A stretch of 64,000 nucleotides of DNA from Streptomyces sp. NBC_00569. GTDB taxonomy: Bacteria > Actinomycetota > Actinomycetes > Streptomycetales > Streptomycetaceae. The translations under genes and the position numbers were made by a program. The notes below the pieces were generated by a model. The model searched no databases and was not told the origin of the DNA. It was given only the letters and a program-made list of their open reading frames with translations. The stretch covers positions 4,451,501 to 4,515,500 of the forward strand of contig NZ_CP107783.1 of NCBI RefSeq assembly GCF_036345255.1, read 5' to 3'. This document shows positions 44,720 to 53,197 of the stretch, piece by piece (position 1 is the stretch's first letter; each line of letters begins with the position of its first letter).

Positions 44720-45304
44720 ATGCCCTTCGACCACAACGACCACTACCACCGCCTCCTCCTGCGCCGCCTGCCGAAGGACGGCCGCACCGCCCTCGACATC
44801 GGCTGCGGCACCGGCCGCTTCGCGCGGCGCCTGGCCGGCCGCGGTTACGAGGTCGACGCGCTCGACCCGTCGGCCGAGGTCATCGCCGAGGCGGAGGCCG
44901 GGGGCGGCGGACCGCGCTTTCGGCGGGCGGATGTGACGGCGACGGATCTGCCCGAGGGGCACTACGACGTCATCACCTGCCTGGCGAGCCTGCACCACAT
45001 GCCGTTCGCGACGGTGACGCGGCTGCGCGCTGCCCTCGCTCCCGGCGGCGCGCTGCTCGTCCTCGGCTGCTACGCGGGCGTGACGCCCCTCGACCTCGTG
45101 GCCGTCCCGGCGAACGCGGCGGCCCGCGCCGCGGTCCACGTGGCCGACCGGCGGCGCGGCGCCGCGCCGCCGCCCCTCAAGGCCCCGGTGCGCCGACCCG
45201 ACATGACGCTGGCCGCCGTCCGAACGGAAGCCGGCCGGCTCCTCCCCGGCAGCCAGGTGCGCCAACTGGTCTTCTGGCGCTACCTGTTGACGTACCACGC
45301 CTGA
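44720..45304 (+). CDS. SAM-dependent methyltransferase
   Basis: The 194-residue class I methyltransferase has TALDIGCGTGRFARRLAGRGYEVDALDPS (SAM-binding motif I), a motif II region DVTATDLPEGHYDVITCLASLHHMP, and ALAPGGALLVLGCY. It resembles small-molecule methyltransferases, but the substrate is unknown. The start is the ATG at 44720; upstream extension is low-complexity Pro/Arg and unlikely to be coding. It converges with the LCP gene, with stop codons four bases apart. Confidence 0.87.
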   Translation: MPFDHNDHYHRLLLRRLPKDGRTALDIGCGTGRFARRLAGRGYEVDALDPSAEVIAEAEAGGGGPRFRRADVTATDLPEGHYDVITCLASLHHMPFATVTRLRAALAPGGALLVLGCYAGVTPLDLVAVPANAAARAAVHVADRRRGAAPPPLKAPVRRPDMTLAAVRTEAGRLLPGSQVRQLVFWRYLLTYHA

Positions 45305-45308
45305 CGCG

Positions 45309-46328
45309 TCACCGCAGCGAGGCCCACAGCTTGCCGGCCTCCGGCTGGTCGGCGACGACACGGTTGGGGTCGGACGGAGCCGGGAGCACCGGCATCATGA
45401 CCGTCTTCACCTCGTCCGCCGAGAGCCCCTTCAAGCTGCCCGCCAGGTCCTGGAGTTCACCGAGGGAGTCGAGACCGGTGTCCGTCGTGAGGCTTCCCGT
45501 GAGGGCGTCGGCGACCTCGTAGAGGCGGGCCGGGTCCGTCAGGAGACCGCTGCCCGAGACCTCCTCCACCAGGGCCTTCACCAGCTGCTGCTGGAGTTTG
45601 ATGCGCCCGAGGTCGCTGCCGTCGCCGACGCCGTGACGGGTGCGGGCGAAGGCGAGGGCCTGCTTGCCGTCGAGGTGGTGGTGGCCCGCGTCGAGCTGGA
45701 GGTGGCTCAGGTCGTCGTCGATGTCCTCGGTCGTCGTGAGGTCCACGCCGCCGAGCGCGTCGACGACCGAGGCGAAGCCGGAGAAGTCGATCTCCAGATA
45801 GTGATCCATGCGCACGCCCGTGAGCTTCTCGACCGTCTTCACGGCACAGACGGGACCGCCCACGGAGTACGCGCTGTTGAACATGGCGCCGTACGCGGCC
45901 TGCGTGCTGCCGCCGGACGAGGTCGGGCACGCGGGCCGCTCGACGAGGGTGTCGCGGGGAATGCTGACGACGGTCGCCGCCGAACGGCCGGCGTTCAGGT
46001 GCACCACCATCGCGGTGTCGGAGCGGGCGCCCTCGCTGTGGCCGCCGCCGAGCGCGGAGTTCTCGCTGCCGCTGCGCGAGTCGGAGCCGAGGACGAGGAT
46101 GTTCAGCGCCCCGGCGGGCGGCGCGGTCGCCGAGGGCTCCGGCGTGGCCGGGGCCGGTTTCGGGGGCCGGTCGTCGCCGAGCGCGCTGTCGATGTCGACG
46201 CCCCGGATGTTGTGGTCCAGATGCCAGTACGCCCACGCGGCCCCGCCCCCGGTGAGGACGAGCACGCAACCGGCCACGACACCGACCGTCTTCACCAAAC
46301 GCCCACGGCGGCGCTGTATTCGCTTCAC
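45309..46328 (-). CDS. LytR-CpsA-Psr (LCP) family cell-wall polymer ligase
   Basis: LCP proteins transfer lipid-linked teichoic acids or other glycopolymers onto peptidoglycan. The 339-residue protein has a short basic cytoplasmic N-terminus, one transmembrane helix (about residues 14-34: VGVVAGCVLVLTGGGAAWAY) and the extracellular LCP domain. Motifs include ILVLGSDSRSG, GARSDTAMVVHLNA, TVVSIPRDTLVE, the YLEIDFSGFASVVDALGGVDL segment and AFARTRHGVGDGSDLGR. These supply the Arg/Asp residues that bind the pyrophosphate. Domain order and length are normal. It sits near other wall genes (deacetylases, alr, glmS). Confidence 0.93.
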   Translation of the reverse strand: MKRIQRRRGRLVKTVGVVAGCVLVLTGGGAAWAYWHLDHNIRGVDIDSALGDDRPPKPAPATPEPSATAPPAGALNILVLGSDSRSGSENSALGGGHSEGARSDTAMVVHLNAGRSAATVVSIPRDTLVERPACPTSSGGSTQAAYGAMFNSAYSVGGPVCAVKTVEKLTGVRMDHYLEIDFSGFASVVDALGGVDLTTTEDIDDDLSHLQLDAGHHHLDGKQALAFARTRHGVGDGSDLGRIKLQQQLVKALVEEVSGSGLLTDPARLYEVADALTGSLTTDTGLDSLGELQDLAGSLKGLSADEVKTVMMPVLPAPSDPNRVVADQPEAGKLWASLR

Positions 46329-46425
46329 AGGGCGAACATAAGTCGGAATTATTACAACGGTAAACCAGCTGGACGCCGATATTCGGGAATCTCAGACGGT
46401 TCTCACGTCCCAGGACGATGCCGCC

Positions 46426-46683
46426 TCAGGCGGGAGCGACCGCCTCGAACCGCCACCGATGCACCGTCCGGGTCACCAACTCGCCCTCCGGTTCGGGCAG
46501 TTCGGGCAGCTCGGCGTCGTACGCCGCGTCCCACCAGGTGATGACGAGGACCCGGTCCTGCGGGGCACGGAAGAACTCGCGCCGCAGCGGCTCCGCCGCG
46601 AGGACCTGCCCCCGCGCCCAGGCGAGCAGCTCCTCGCCCCGCCCCTCGGCCGCCCGGGCCTCCCACATCAACGCGACGGTCAT
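46426..46683 (-). CDS. Small conserved-looking protein coupled to tsaD
   Basis: The 85-residue protein starts [20 protein letters not shown] and overlaps the tsaD stop by four bases (ATGA), so it should be translated with tsaD. The predicted alternation (short strand, helix, strand with VLVITWW, helix, strand [11 protein letters not shown]) is consistent with a ferredoxin-like or dimeric barrel fold. I do not recognise a family and assign no function. There is no cysteine or signal peptide. Confidence 0.72.
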   Translation of the reverse strand: MTVALMWEARAAEGRGEELLAWARGQVLAAEPLRREFFRAPQDRVLVITWWDAAYDAELPELPEPEGELVTRTVHRWRFEAVAPA

Positions 46684-47771
46684 GAGTACAGGTTGTCCTT
46701 CGCGGCCTCGTGCACGTGGTCGTGCGTGTGCCCCGGCACGTGCGTCTCCGTCACCGGCAGCGACGAGTCGGCCGACAGGTCCCAGGCGGACGCGGACCGG
46801 TTGCGCGCCACCATCTCGGCGCCGAGGGCCGCGACCATCGCGCCGTTGTCCGTGCACAGCTTGGGCCGTGGCACGCGCAGCCGGATCCCGGCCGCCTCGC
46901 ACCGCTCCTGGGCGAGGGCCCGCAGCCGCGAGTTGGCGGCCACACCGCCACCGATCATGAGGTGGTCGACACCCTCGTCCTTGCAGGCGCGCACGGCCTT
47001 GCGGGTCAGCACGTCGACGACGGCCTCCTGGAAGGAAGCCGACACGTCCCGCACCGGAACGTCCTCACCGGCGGCCCGCTTGGCCTCGATCCAGCGCGCC
47101 ACGGACGTCTTCAGCCCGGAGAAGGAGAAGTCGTACGCGGGGTCGCGCGGCCCGGTGAGCCCGCGCGGGAAGGCGATCGCACGGGGGTCGCCCTCCTTCG
47201 CGTACCGGTCGATGACGGGACCGCCGGGGAAGCCGAGGTTCAGCACCCGGGCGATCTTGTCGAAGGCCTCGCCCGCCGCGTCGTCGATGGTCGCGCCGAG
47301 GGGGCGCACGTCGGACGTGATGTCGGAGGAGAGCAGCAGCGACGAGTGCCCGCCCGAGACGAGCAGCGCCATCGTGGGCTCGGGCAGCGGACCGTGCTCC
47401 AGCTGGTCGACGCAGATGTGCGAGGCGAGGTGGTTCACGCCGTAGAGCGGCTTGCCGAGCGCGTACGCGTACGCCTTGGCGGCCGAGACGCCCACGAGGA
47501 GCGCGCCCGCGAGCCCGGGGCCCGCGGTCACGGAGATCCCGTCCAGGTCGGAGGCGGCGACCCCGGCGTCCTTCAGGGCGCGCTCGATGGTCGGCACCAT
47601 GGCTTCCAGGTGTGCGCGCGAGGCGACCTCGGGGACGACACCGCCGAAGCGGGCGTGCTCGTCGACGCTGGAGGCGACCGCGTCGGCGAGCAGTGTGTGG
47701 CCGCGGACGATGCCGACACCGGTCTCGTCGCAGGAGGTCTCGATGCCGAGGACGAGCGGTTCGTCAGCCAT
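46680..47771 (-). CDS. tsaD: tRNA t6A threonylcarbamoyltransferase TsaD
   Basis: TsaD transfers threonylcarbamoyl to A37 of ANN-decoding tRNAs. The 363-residue protein has the ASKHA-fold start [17 protein letters not shown], the metal ligands His114 and His118 in [19 protein letters not shown], and [11 protein letters not shown] with a C-terminal Asp for the second metal. It follows rimI with an eight-base overlap, and tsaB precedes rimI, giving tsaB-rimI-tsaD. TsaE is about 2.2 kb away on the same strand. Essential in most bacteria. Confidence 0.97.
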   Translation of the reverse strand: MADEPLVLGIETSCDETGVGIVRGHTLLADAVASSVDEHARFGGVVPEVASRAHLEAMVPTIERALKDAGVAASDLDGISVTAGPGLAGALLVGVSAAKAYAYALGKPLYGVNHLASHICVDQLEHGPLPEPTMALLVSGGHSSLLLSSDITSDVRPLGATIDDAAGEAFDKIARVLNLGFPGGPVIDRYAKEGDPRAIAFPRGLTGPRDPAYDFSFSGLKTSVARWIEAKRAAGEDVPVRDVSASFQEAVVDVLTRKAVRACKDEGVDHLMIGGGVAANSRLRALAQERCEAAGIRLRVPRPKLCTDNGAMVAALGAEMVARNRSASAWDLSADSSLPVTETHVPGHTHDHVHEAAKDNLYS

Positions 47772-48288
47772 TTTCGGTTCCTTGTACGGGTGTCACTGAG
47801 GTCGAGGGGTCGGTCAGACGCATCACGAGCGCGTCCACGTTGCCCGGCTGGTAGTAGCCGCGGCGGAAGCCGATGGGCTCGAAGCCGAAGCGCTGGTAGA
47901 GCTTCTGCGCCCGGGTGTTGTCGACCCGCACCTCGAGCGTCACCTCGGAGCAGTCGAAGTCGGTCGCGTGGCGCAGCAGGACGGTGAGGAGCCGGGCACC
48001 CAGCCCGGTGCCCCACTGGTCCCGGGCGACGGCGATGGTCTGCACGTCGGCCCCCACGCCGGAGCCGCCTTCGTAGTCCGTGCCGGACGCGGCGAGGCCC
48101 GCGTACCCGACGAGCCGGTCGCCGTCGTGGGCGACGACATAGCGGCGGGTGGACCCGGCGCCGCGCGCGTGCGCGAGCTCGGACCAGAACATGCCGCGGG
48201 ACCACGCGTCGTCCGGGAAGAGATCCTTCTCGAGCGCGTGCACGGATTCGATGTCCCACCAGCGCATCTCGCGCAGAGCAGCGCTCAC
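47764..48288 (-). CDS. rimI: Ribosomal protein N-acetyltransferase RimI
   Basis: The 174-residue GNAT enzyme starts at the GTG at 48286-48288, which overlaps the tsaB stop (GTGA). The acetyl-CoA-binding segment is [24 protein letters not shown], with the pyrophosphate loop QWGTGLG. Conserved [29 protein letters not shown] follows. RimI acetylates N-terminal residues, classically of ribosomal protein S18. Its placement between tsaB and tsaD is a widespread bacterial arrangement. The start overlap makes translational coupling likely. Confidence 0.94.
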   Translation of the reverse strand: MSAALREMRWWDIESVHALEKDLFPDDAWSRGMFWSELAHARGAGSTRRYVVAHDGDRLVGYAGLAASGTDYEGGSGVGADVQTIAVARDQWGTGLGARLLTVLLRHATDFDCSEVTLEVRVDNTRAQKLYQRFGFEPIGFRRGYYQPGNVDALVMRLTDPSTSVTPVQGTENG

Positions 48289-48938
48289 TTCGGAGTGACC
48301 ACCTTGTAGTTCTTGGGCACCTGCGCGTCGGGCCGGCGCAGATACAGGGGGCGCGGCGCCTGAAGATCCTCGCCGGCGCCGAGCTTCTCGGCGGCAAGGG
48401 CGGCGAGGGCGGCCGCCGACACGTTCTCGGGGGCGCGCGCGTCGGGGAACGTGTCCGGGTACAGCACGGCGCCGGCGCCGACCGCGGGAAGGCCCGCGAC
48501 CTGCTCGGCGATGTCGGCGGGGCGGTCGACGGCGGGCTCGGTGACGCGGGTGCGCGTATCGTCGTAGCGCGCCCAGTAGACCTCCTTGCGCCGCGCGTCC
48601 GTGGCGACGACGAAGGGGCCGTCGACCTCGGCGGCGTAGGCGAGCCCGTCCAGCGTGCACAGGCCGTGGACGGGCACCCCGAGGGCGAGCCCGAAGGTGT
48701 CGGCGGTCATCAGGCCGACGCGGAGGCCGGTGTAGGGGCCGGGGCCCACGCCGACGACGATGCCGGTGACGGCGTCGAGTCTGACGCCGGCATCGGCGAG
48801 CACCCGGTCGACGGCGGGCAGCAGGAGCTCCCCGTGCCGACGGGCGTCCACCTGGCTCGATGCGGCGACGACGGACGAGCCGTCGTGCAGGGCGACGGTG
48901 ACGGCGGGGGTGGCGGTATCCAGCGCGAGCAACAGCAC
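48285..48938 (-). CDS. tsaB: t6A biosynthesis partner TsaB
   Basis: TsaB is the non-catalytic ASKHA-fold partner that binds TsaD and TsaE for t6A formation. The 217-residue protein begins MLLLALDTATPAVTVALHDG, with the related GVGPGPYTGLRVGLMTADTFGLAL segment and VATDARRKEVYWARYD. It is the first gene of tsaB-rimI-tsaD; each junction overlaps. The length is normal for actinobacteria. Confidence 0.95.
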   Translation of the reverse strand: MLLLALDTATPAVTVALHDGSSVVAASSQVDARRHGELLLPAVDRVLADAGVRLDAVTGIVVGVGPGPYTGLRVGLMTADTFGLALGVPVHGLCTLDGLAYAAEVDGPFVVATDARRKEVYWARYDDTRTRVTEPAVDRPADIAEQVAGLPAVGAGAVLYPDTFPDARAPENVSAAALAALAAEKLGAGEDLQAPRPLYLRRPDAQVPKNYKVVTPK

Positions 48939-49046
48939 GCAAACAGCCTACGGCTCCAACGCCCCGCCCACGGCCGCCCCGGGGAGCCGCACGCCTGCTG
49001 CTACCGTCACCACAAAGACGTACGGGCACGAGAGGTGGGCAAACAG

Positions 49047-49601
49047 GTGGCACGGAGCAGCTCGGGATTCGTGGCCGGGCTCACCGCGGCGGCGCTCGCC
49101 GTGGTCGGCTTCCTCACCTACCAGGCGTCGGCCAGCGCGCCGGACACCCTGGCCCCGCCGAAGGCCGGGAAGACCCCCTCCGCGGCCGCCTCCCACTCCC
49201 CCAAGGACAAGAAGGACCTGAACGCGGTCCCCGCGCAGTCCGGCACCGGTGAGCGGGTCGTCTACTCCGTGGGCGACGAGCGGGTGTGGCTGATCGCAGA
49301 GGGCGGCAAGGCCCAGCGCACCTTCACGGTCGCGCCGAGCACGGTGGACCCGCCGGCCGGCAAGTACGTGGTGACGTCGCGCTCGGCTTCGATCACCGGA
49401 AGCGACGGCGTGCCGATCGAGCACGTGGTGCGGTTCGCGAATGTCAACGGCATCGCGATCGGCTTCAGCGCGGCGGTCGACGGCTCGATGCCGCAGCCGG
49501 ACCCGGCCAAGAAGACGGGCGGCATCCGCGAGAAGCGGGCGGACGGCGACGCGATGTGGGAGTTCGCGACGATCGGCAAGAAGATCGTCGTGATCCAGTA
49601 G
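49047..49601 (+). CDS. Membrane-anchored secreted protein of unknown function
   Basis: The 184-residue protein starts at the GTG at 49047 with GAGGTGG eight bases upstream. It has an N-terminal hydrophobic anchor or signal (GFVAGLTAAALAVVGFLTY), a Pro/Lys/Ala linker and a ~120-residue beta-rich domain (VVYSVGDERVWLIAEGGKAQRTFTV) that ends EFATIGKKIVVIQ. The domain has some likeness to L,D-transpeptidase-associated beta domains, but the catalytic Cys and His are absent, so no enzyme function is assigned. It is encoded opposite to its tsa neighbours. Confidence 0.75.
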   Translation: MARSSSGFVAGLTAAALAVVGFLTYQASASAPDTLAPPKAGKTPSAAASHSPKDKKDLNAVPAQSGTGERVVYSVGDERVWLIAEGGKAQRTFTVAPSTVDPPAGKYVVTSRSASITGSDGVPIEHVVRFANVNGIAIGFSAAVDGSMPQPDPAKKTGGIREKRADGDAMWEFATIGKKIVVIQ

Positions 49602-49633
49602 AACCCGTCACCTGACGTCCGGCACAAAAACCC

Positions 49634-49852
49634 TCACGCGGCGTCGCGGCGCCCTTCACCGGCGTCGGCGCCCGCACCTTCGGCCTCCCCCTCGCCCTCC
49701 TCGACGGCGGGCGGAGTGGACACGGCCGAGGCGGCGGCACAGGACGCGAGCAGATCGCTCATGGACAGCCCCGAGGCGGCGATCCCGGACATGTCCCCGT
49801 GCCCCGGCACCACGCGGGGCTGCTGCGGCACGTCACGTTCTGAAGCCGACAT
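49634..49852 (-). CDS. Small acidic-tailed protein
   Basis: The 72-residue protein has a strong ribosome site (AGGAGG, six bases) before its ATG. It begins MSASERDVPQQPRVVPGHG, contains the segment GIAASGLSMSDLLASCAAAS (one Cys), and ends in a Glu/Gly/Ala-rich acidic tail. No signal peptide or domain is recognised. A palindrome resembling an iron-regulator box overlaps its leader (49882-49897). It is separated from tsaE by 135 bases. Resemblance of the middle to ribosomally made peptide leaders is noted but not supported by any modification enzyme nearby. Confidence 0.65.
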   Translation of the reverse strand: MSASERDVPQQPRVVPGHGDMSGIAASGLSMSDLLASCAAASAVSTPPAVEEGEGEAEGAGADAGEGRRDAA

Positions 49853-49881
49853 GGATGCCTCCTGGGCTCCGGGGCAGCAAA

Positions 49882-49897
49882 GTTAGGTAGACCTAAC
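49882..49897 (-). promoter_or_regulatory. Palindrome resembling a DmdR/IdeR iron box
   Basis: GTTAGGT-AG-ACCTAAC is a perfect 7-bp inverted repeat. TTAGGT and CTAACC match 12 of 19 positions of the iron-box consensus TTAGGTTAGGCTAACCTAA. It lies 30 bases before the small acidic-tailed protein gene. Confidence 0.35.
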
Positions 49898-49987
49898 CAG
49901 GACTGACCTCCATGTGACCATGCCGAGCGCACGCCGCGCAACATTTTGCCGACGCCATGTCGGAACGTTCGGGTGAAGGTACGAGAG

Positions 49988-50503
49988 TCAGGCGGCCAGA
50001 GCCTCCAGGCCGGCACCGGCCCAGCGTGCCCCGAGGCCACGCAACGTCACGGAGCGCACCTCGTCGTCCGTGTCGCCCGTGGCGCGGTGAATCACCACAT
50101 GGAGCCGGTCGTCGGCGAGGTCCTCGACCTTGCCGTCGCCCCACTCGACGACGATCACGGAGTCGGGCAGCGAGACGTCGAGGTCGAGGTCCTCCATCTC
50201 GTCGAGCCCGCCACCGAGCCGGTACGCGTCCACGTGCACCAGGGCGGGCCCGTCACCGAGGGGCGGGTGGACGCGGGCGATGACGAAGGTCGGAGAGGTC
50301 ACGGCGCCCCGCACACCGAGGCCCTCGCCGAGCCCGCGGGTCAGCGTGGTCTTGCCCGCGCCCAGCTCGCCGGTGAGCATGACGAGGTCGCCCGGGCGCA
50401 GCAGCTTGGCGAGGCGGCGGCCCAAATCCCCCATACGGGTGGGCGAGTTGACGGTGATCGAGGCGGTGGCGGCGTCAGCTGCCGGGCTGTGCGGTGTCTC
50501 CAT
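49988..50503 (-). CDS. tsaE: t6A biosynthesis ATPase TsaE
   Basis: TsaE is the P-loop ATPase that recharges the TsaB-TsaD complex. The 171-residue protein has Walker A GELGAGKTTLTRGLGEGLG, the switch TSPTFVI, HVDAYRLGG and a Walker B-like VIVVEWGDG. It overlaps the 3' end of the upstream alpha/beta hydrolase gene by 29 bases, so the two are cotranscribed with alr. Confidence 0.95.
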   Translation of the reverse strand: METPHSPAADAATASITVNSPTRMGDLGRRLAKLLRPGDLVMLTGELGAGKTTLTRGLGEGLGVRGAVTSPTFVIARVHPPLGDGPALVHVDAYRLGGGLDEMEDLDLDVSLPDSVIVVEWGDGKVEDLADDRLHVVIHRATGDTDDEVRSVTLRGLGARWAGAGLEALAA

Positions 50504-51680
50504 AACTTCCCACGGTAGCCCCTGAGGGAACGGCTCCCGTGCGCGCGAGGAGGTCGGCCAGCCGGTCGGTGACGGCCTCGGGGTGCTCCAGCATCACCAG
50601 GTGCCCGGCGTCGGGCACGAGCACCAGCTCGGCGTCGGGGAGCAGCCCCGCGATGGCCTCGCTGTGCTCGCTGGGGGTGACGAGATCCTGGTCGCCTGCC
50701 AGTACGAGGACGGGCAGCTGCGCGAACCGCTCGATGACCGCGCTCTTCTCGTGCGCCTGGAAGGCGGAGTAGAACTCGGCGACGACGTCGATCGGTGTGC
50801 TCTCGATCATGCGCTCGGCGAAGCGCACGACGGCGGGATCGACGTCACGCGAGGCGAACGAGTAGCGCTTGATGATGCCCGCGAACAGGTCGGCGGTCGC
50901 ACGGCGCCCCTTCTCCACGAGGTCGGCGCGCTGTCCCAGGACCTTCAGGACACCGGGGAGCACGCGGCGGACGACGTTGACGCCGACCACGGGCAGCCCG
51001 TAACTGACCTCGCCGAGCTTGCCGGAGGAGGTCCCGACGAGGGCGACGCCGGCGACGCGCTCGGCCACGGCCTCGGGAAACTGGTCGGCGAACGCCATCA
51101 CGGTCATGCCGCCCATGGAGTGCCCGACGAGAACGAGCGGCCCTTCGGGGGCGGCGGCGTCGATGACCGCCTTCAGATCACGCCCGAGCTGGTCGATGGT
51201 GACGTCGGGCCCGCCGTCTGCCTGCTCGACCCCGCGCCCGGACCGCCCATGGCTGCGCTGATCCCAGTAGACGGAGCGCACCACGCCCCGCAGGGCGGCA
51301 CGCTGGAAATGCCAGGAGTCCTGGTTGAGGCAGTACCCGTGACTGAAGACCACGGTGACCGGCGCGGGGGTCTTACGGCCGAAAAGACGACGCCTGCGAG
51401 GACCGGCACCGCCCTCGGCCTCCACTTCCTCGACCTCGTAGTAGAGCTCGGTGCCGTCCTCGGCGTAGGCCCTGCCGGGAGTGCCGCGCAGGGCCCCGTA
51501 GGGGCCGGAGGCGTCCAGCGCGAGCCGCGCCTTTCTGCGCATTCCGCGGCCGACGGTGAGCCGCTCCACAGCGACACCGGCAGCGGCACCGGCCGCGACG
51601 ACACCTATCGCGGCGCCGGCGAGCCCGGCCCGCCGCCAGCTCGCGACGGCCGCCGTGACCTCGGCGCTGCTCTCACTCAC
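50475..51680 (-). CDS. Alpha/beta hydrolase with N-terminal membrane anchor
   Basis: The 401-residue protein starts at the GTG at 51678-51680 behind GGAGGAG. A hydrophobic N-terminal segment (AGLAGAAIGVVAAGAAAGVA) suggests membrane attachment. The hydrolase core has the oxyanion region VVFSHGYCLNQDSW, the nucleophile elbow VGHSMGGMT (GxSxG), an acidic residue in VLAGDQDLVTP, and the catalytic His in DAGHLVMLEHPEAV. The substrate is unknown. It sits between alr and tsaE with overlaps at both ends, a conserved actinobacterial order. Confidence 0.9.
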   Translation of the reverse strand: MSESSAEVTAAVASWRRAGLAGAAIGVVAAGAAAGVAVERLTVGRGMRRKARLALDASGPYGALRGTPGRAYAEDGTELYYEVEEVEAEGGAGPRRRRLFGRKTPAPVTVVFSHGYCLNQDSWHFQRAALRGVVRSVYWDQRSHGRSGRGVEQADGGPDVTIDQLGRDLKAVIDAAAPEGPLVLVGHSMGGMTVMAFADQFPEAVAERVAGVALVGTSSGKLGEVSYGLPVVGVNVVRRVLPGVLKVLGQRADLVEKGRRATADLFAGIIKRYSFASRDVDPAVVRFAERMIESTPIDVVAEFYSAFQAHEKSAVIERFAQLPVLVLAGDQDLVTPSEHSEAIAGLLPDAELVLVPDAGHLVMLEHPEAVTDRLADLLARTGAVPSGATVGSYGDTAQPGS

Positions 51681-52836
51681 GTGCCGCTCCTCCGTCGTCC
51701 ACATAGACGCGCGGAACACGCGCCCCGATCCGGGTGACGATCTCGTACGCGATGGTGCCGGCGGCCTGCGCCCAGTCCTCGGCGGTCGGCTCGCCCCGGT
51801 CGCCGGGCCCGAACAGCACGGCCTCGTCCCCGGCCGCCGGCTCGTCGCCGCCGAGATCGACGACGAACTGGTCCATGGCGACGCGCCCGGCGACGGTACG
51901 CAGCTTGCCCCCGATGAGTACGGGCCCGGTCCCCGAGGCATGCCGGGGGATCCCGTCCCCGTACCCGAGAGGCACGAGCCCCAGGGTGGTCTCGCCCGGG
52001 GTGACGTAGTGATGCCCGTAACTGACGCCGAGCCCGCCCGGGGCGTGCTTCACCAGGGCGAGCGAGGCGGACAGGGTCATGACGGGCCGCAGCCCGAAGT
52101 CCTCGGGCGTGCCGATCTCGGGACTGGGCGAGATCCCGTACATGGCGATGCCGGGCCGCACCAGATCGAAATGGGTCTCAGGCAGAGTCAGGGTCCCCGG
52201 CGAATTGGCGATGTGCCGGACCTCGGGCCGAACCCCGGCCCCCTCCGCGAAGGAGACCATCTCGCGAAAACGCTCCAGCTGAGCGGCAATCGACGGATGC
52301 CCCGGCTCATCGGCACAGGCGAAGTGGGACCAGAGCCCCGTGACGACAACAAGCCCCTCGCGCTCCGCGGCTACGGCAGCACGCACAAGTTCGGGCCAGT
52401 CACCGGGCAGGCAGCCGTTACGTCCGAGCCCCGTATCGGCCTTCAACTGAATACGAGCGGCACGCCCCACCACCCGAGCGGCAGCCACGACCTCGTCCAA
52501 TGCCCACATGCCGCTCACGGACATGTCGAGATCGGCCTCGATGCCCTCGCGCCAGGGCCCGCCGGGCGTCCAGAGCCAGCACATGACGCGCCCCTCGATC
52601 CCCGCGGCACGCACCGCGAGAGCCTCCTCGGGCGTGGCCGTACCGATCCAGGTGGCACCGGCTTCCCGCGCGGCGCGCGCGCAGGGGATCATGCCGTGGC
52701 CGTAGGCATCAGCCTTGACCACAGCCATGAAGGCGGCCCCTGGCGCACGATCGCGCAGGGATCGCACATTGGCCCGCAGAGCGGCCAGATCGATCTCGGC
52801 CCGGGCACGGCCCACGGCAGGTGCTCTCTCAGTCAT
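51673..52836 (-). CDS. alr: Alanine racemase
   Basis: Alr makes D-alanine for peptidoglycan using PLP. The 387-residue fold type III protein binds PLP through Lys41 in AVVKADAYGHG. It has HIANSPGTL, RPGIAMYGISP and VSYGHHYVTPGETTLGLVPLGYGDGIPR (second catalytic Tyr), and AMDQFVVDLG. The length is usual. It overlaps the next gene by eight bases and is upstream of tsaE. A 361-base gap separates it from the NAD(P)HX repair gene. Confidence 0.97.
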   Translation of the reverse strand: MTERAPAVGRARAEIDLAALRANVRSLRDRAPGAAFMAVVKADAYGHGMIPCARAAREAGATWIGTATPEEALAVRAAGIEGRVMCWLWTPGGPWREGIEADLDMSVSGMWALDEVVAAARVVGRAARIQLKADTGLGRNGCLPGDWPELVRAAVAAEREGLVVVTGLWSHFACADEPGHPSIAAQLERFREMVSFAEGAGVRPEVRHIANSPGTLTLPETHFDLVRPGIAMYGISPSPEIGTPEDFGLRPVMTLSASLALVKHAPGGLGVSYGHHYVTPGETTLGLVPLGYGDGIPRHASGTGPVLIGGKLRTVAGRVAMDQFVVDLGGDEPAAGDEAVLFGPGDRGEPTAEDWAQAAGTIAYEIVTRIGARVPRVYVDDGGAARE

Positions 52837-53197
52837 CGTGCGCCCAGTGTCTCAGAGCCCCCCGACAGCCCCACGTGACCACCACCCGCCAAACCACCCA
52901 CATCAACCCAAATCGCCAGGTCGGAAGCACCACAGCCGACAGGCCGGAGACCGAATCCCCACGACCCGACGGCCGCACAATCAACCGGGCGAGCGGACGC
53001 GAATCCCCCACCGCCCACCGGCCGCACGACAACAGGAGGGGACGCGCCGGGATGTGCGCGCGGAGCCACCTCCACCCCGTTACGGGCGCCTGGCCTGCCG
53101 GGGCCGGCCCATGGAACAGCGAGTACGTACATCCCGGGGCGGCCCCGCCCCGAAGACGGGCGAAGCGCCGCCACGGAGCGAAGCGGAAGCCACCGCC
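52837..53197. other. Intergenic region
   Basis: The 361-base gap between alr and the NAD(P)HX repair gene has an open frame on the minus strand (52833-53174), but its composition is Gly/Pro/Arg-rich and it lacks a ribosome site. I consider it non-coding. It must carry the alr promoter; no confident consensus is seen. Confidence 0.4.

Noticed and set aside
49634..49852. The small acidic-tailed protein as a lanthipeptide precursor
   Set aside because: It has a Ser/Cys-containing segment, but there is a single Cys, the acidic part is at the C-terminus rather than in a leader, and no modification or export genes are nearby.
52833..53174. A 113-codon minus-strand frame upstream of alr
   Set aside because: No ribosome site, no conserved-looking domain, and Gly/Pro/Arg/Ala composition; it also overlaps the start of alr.
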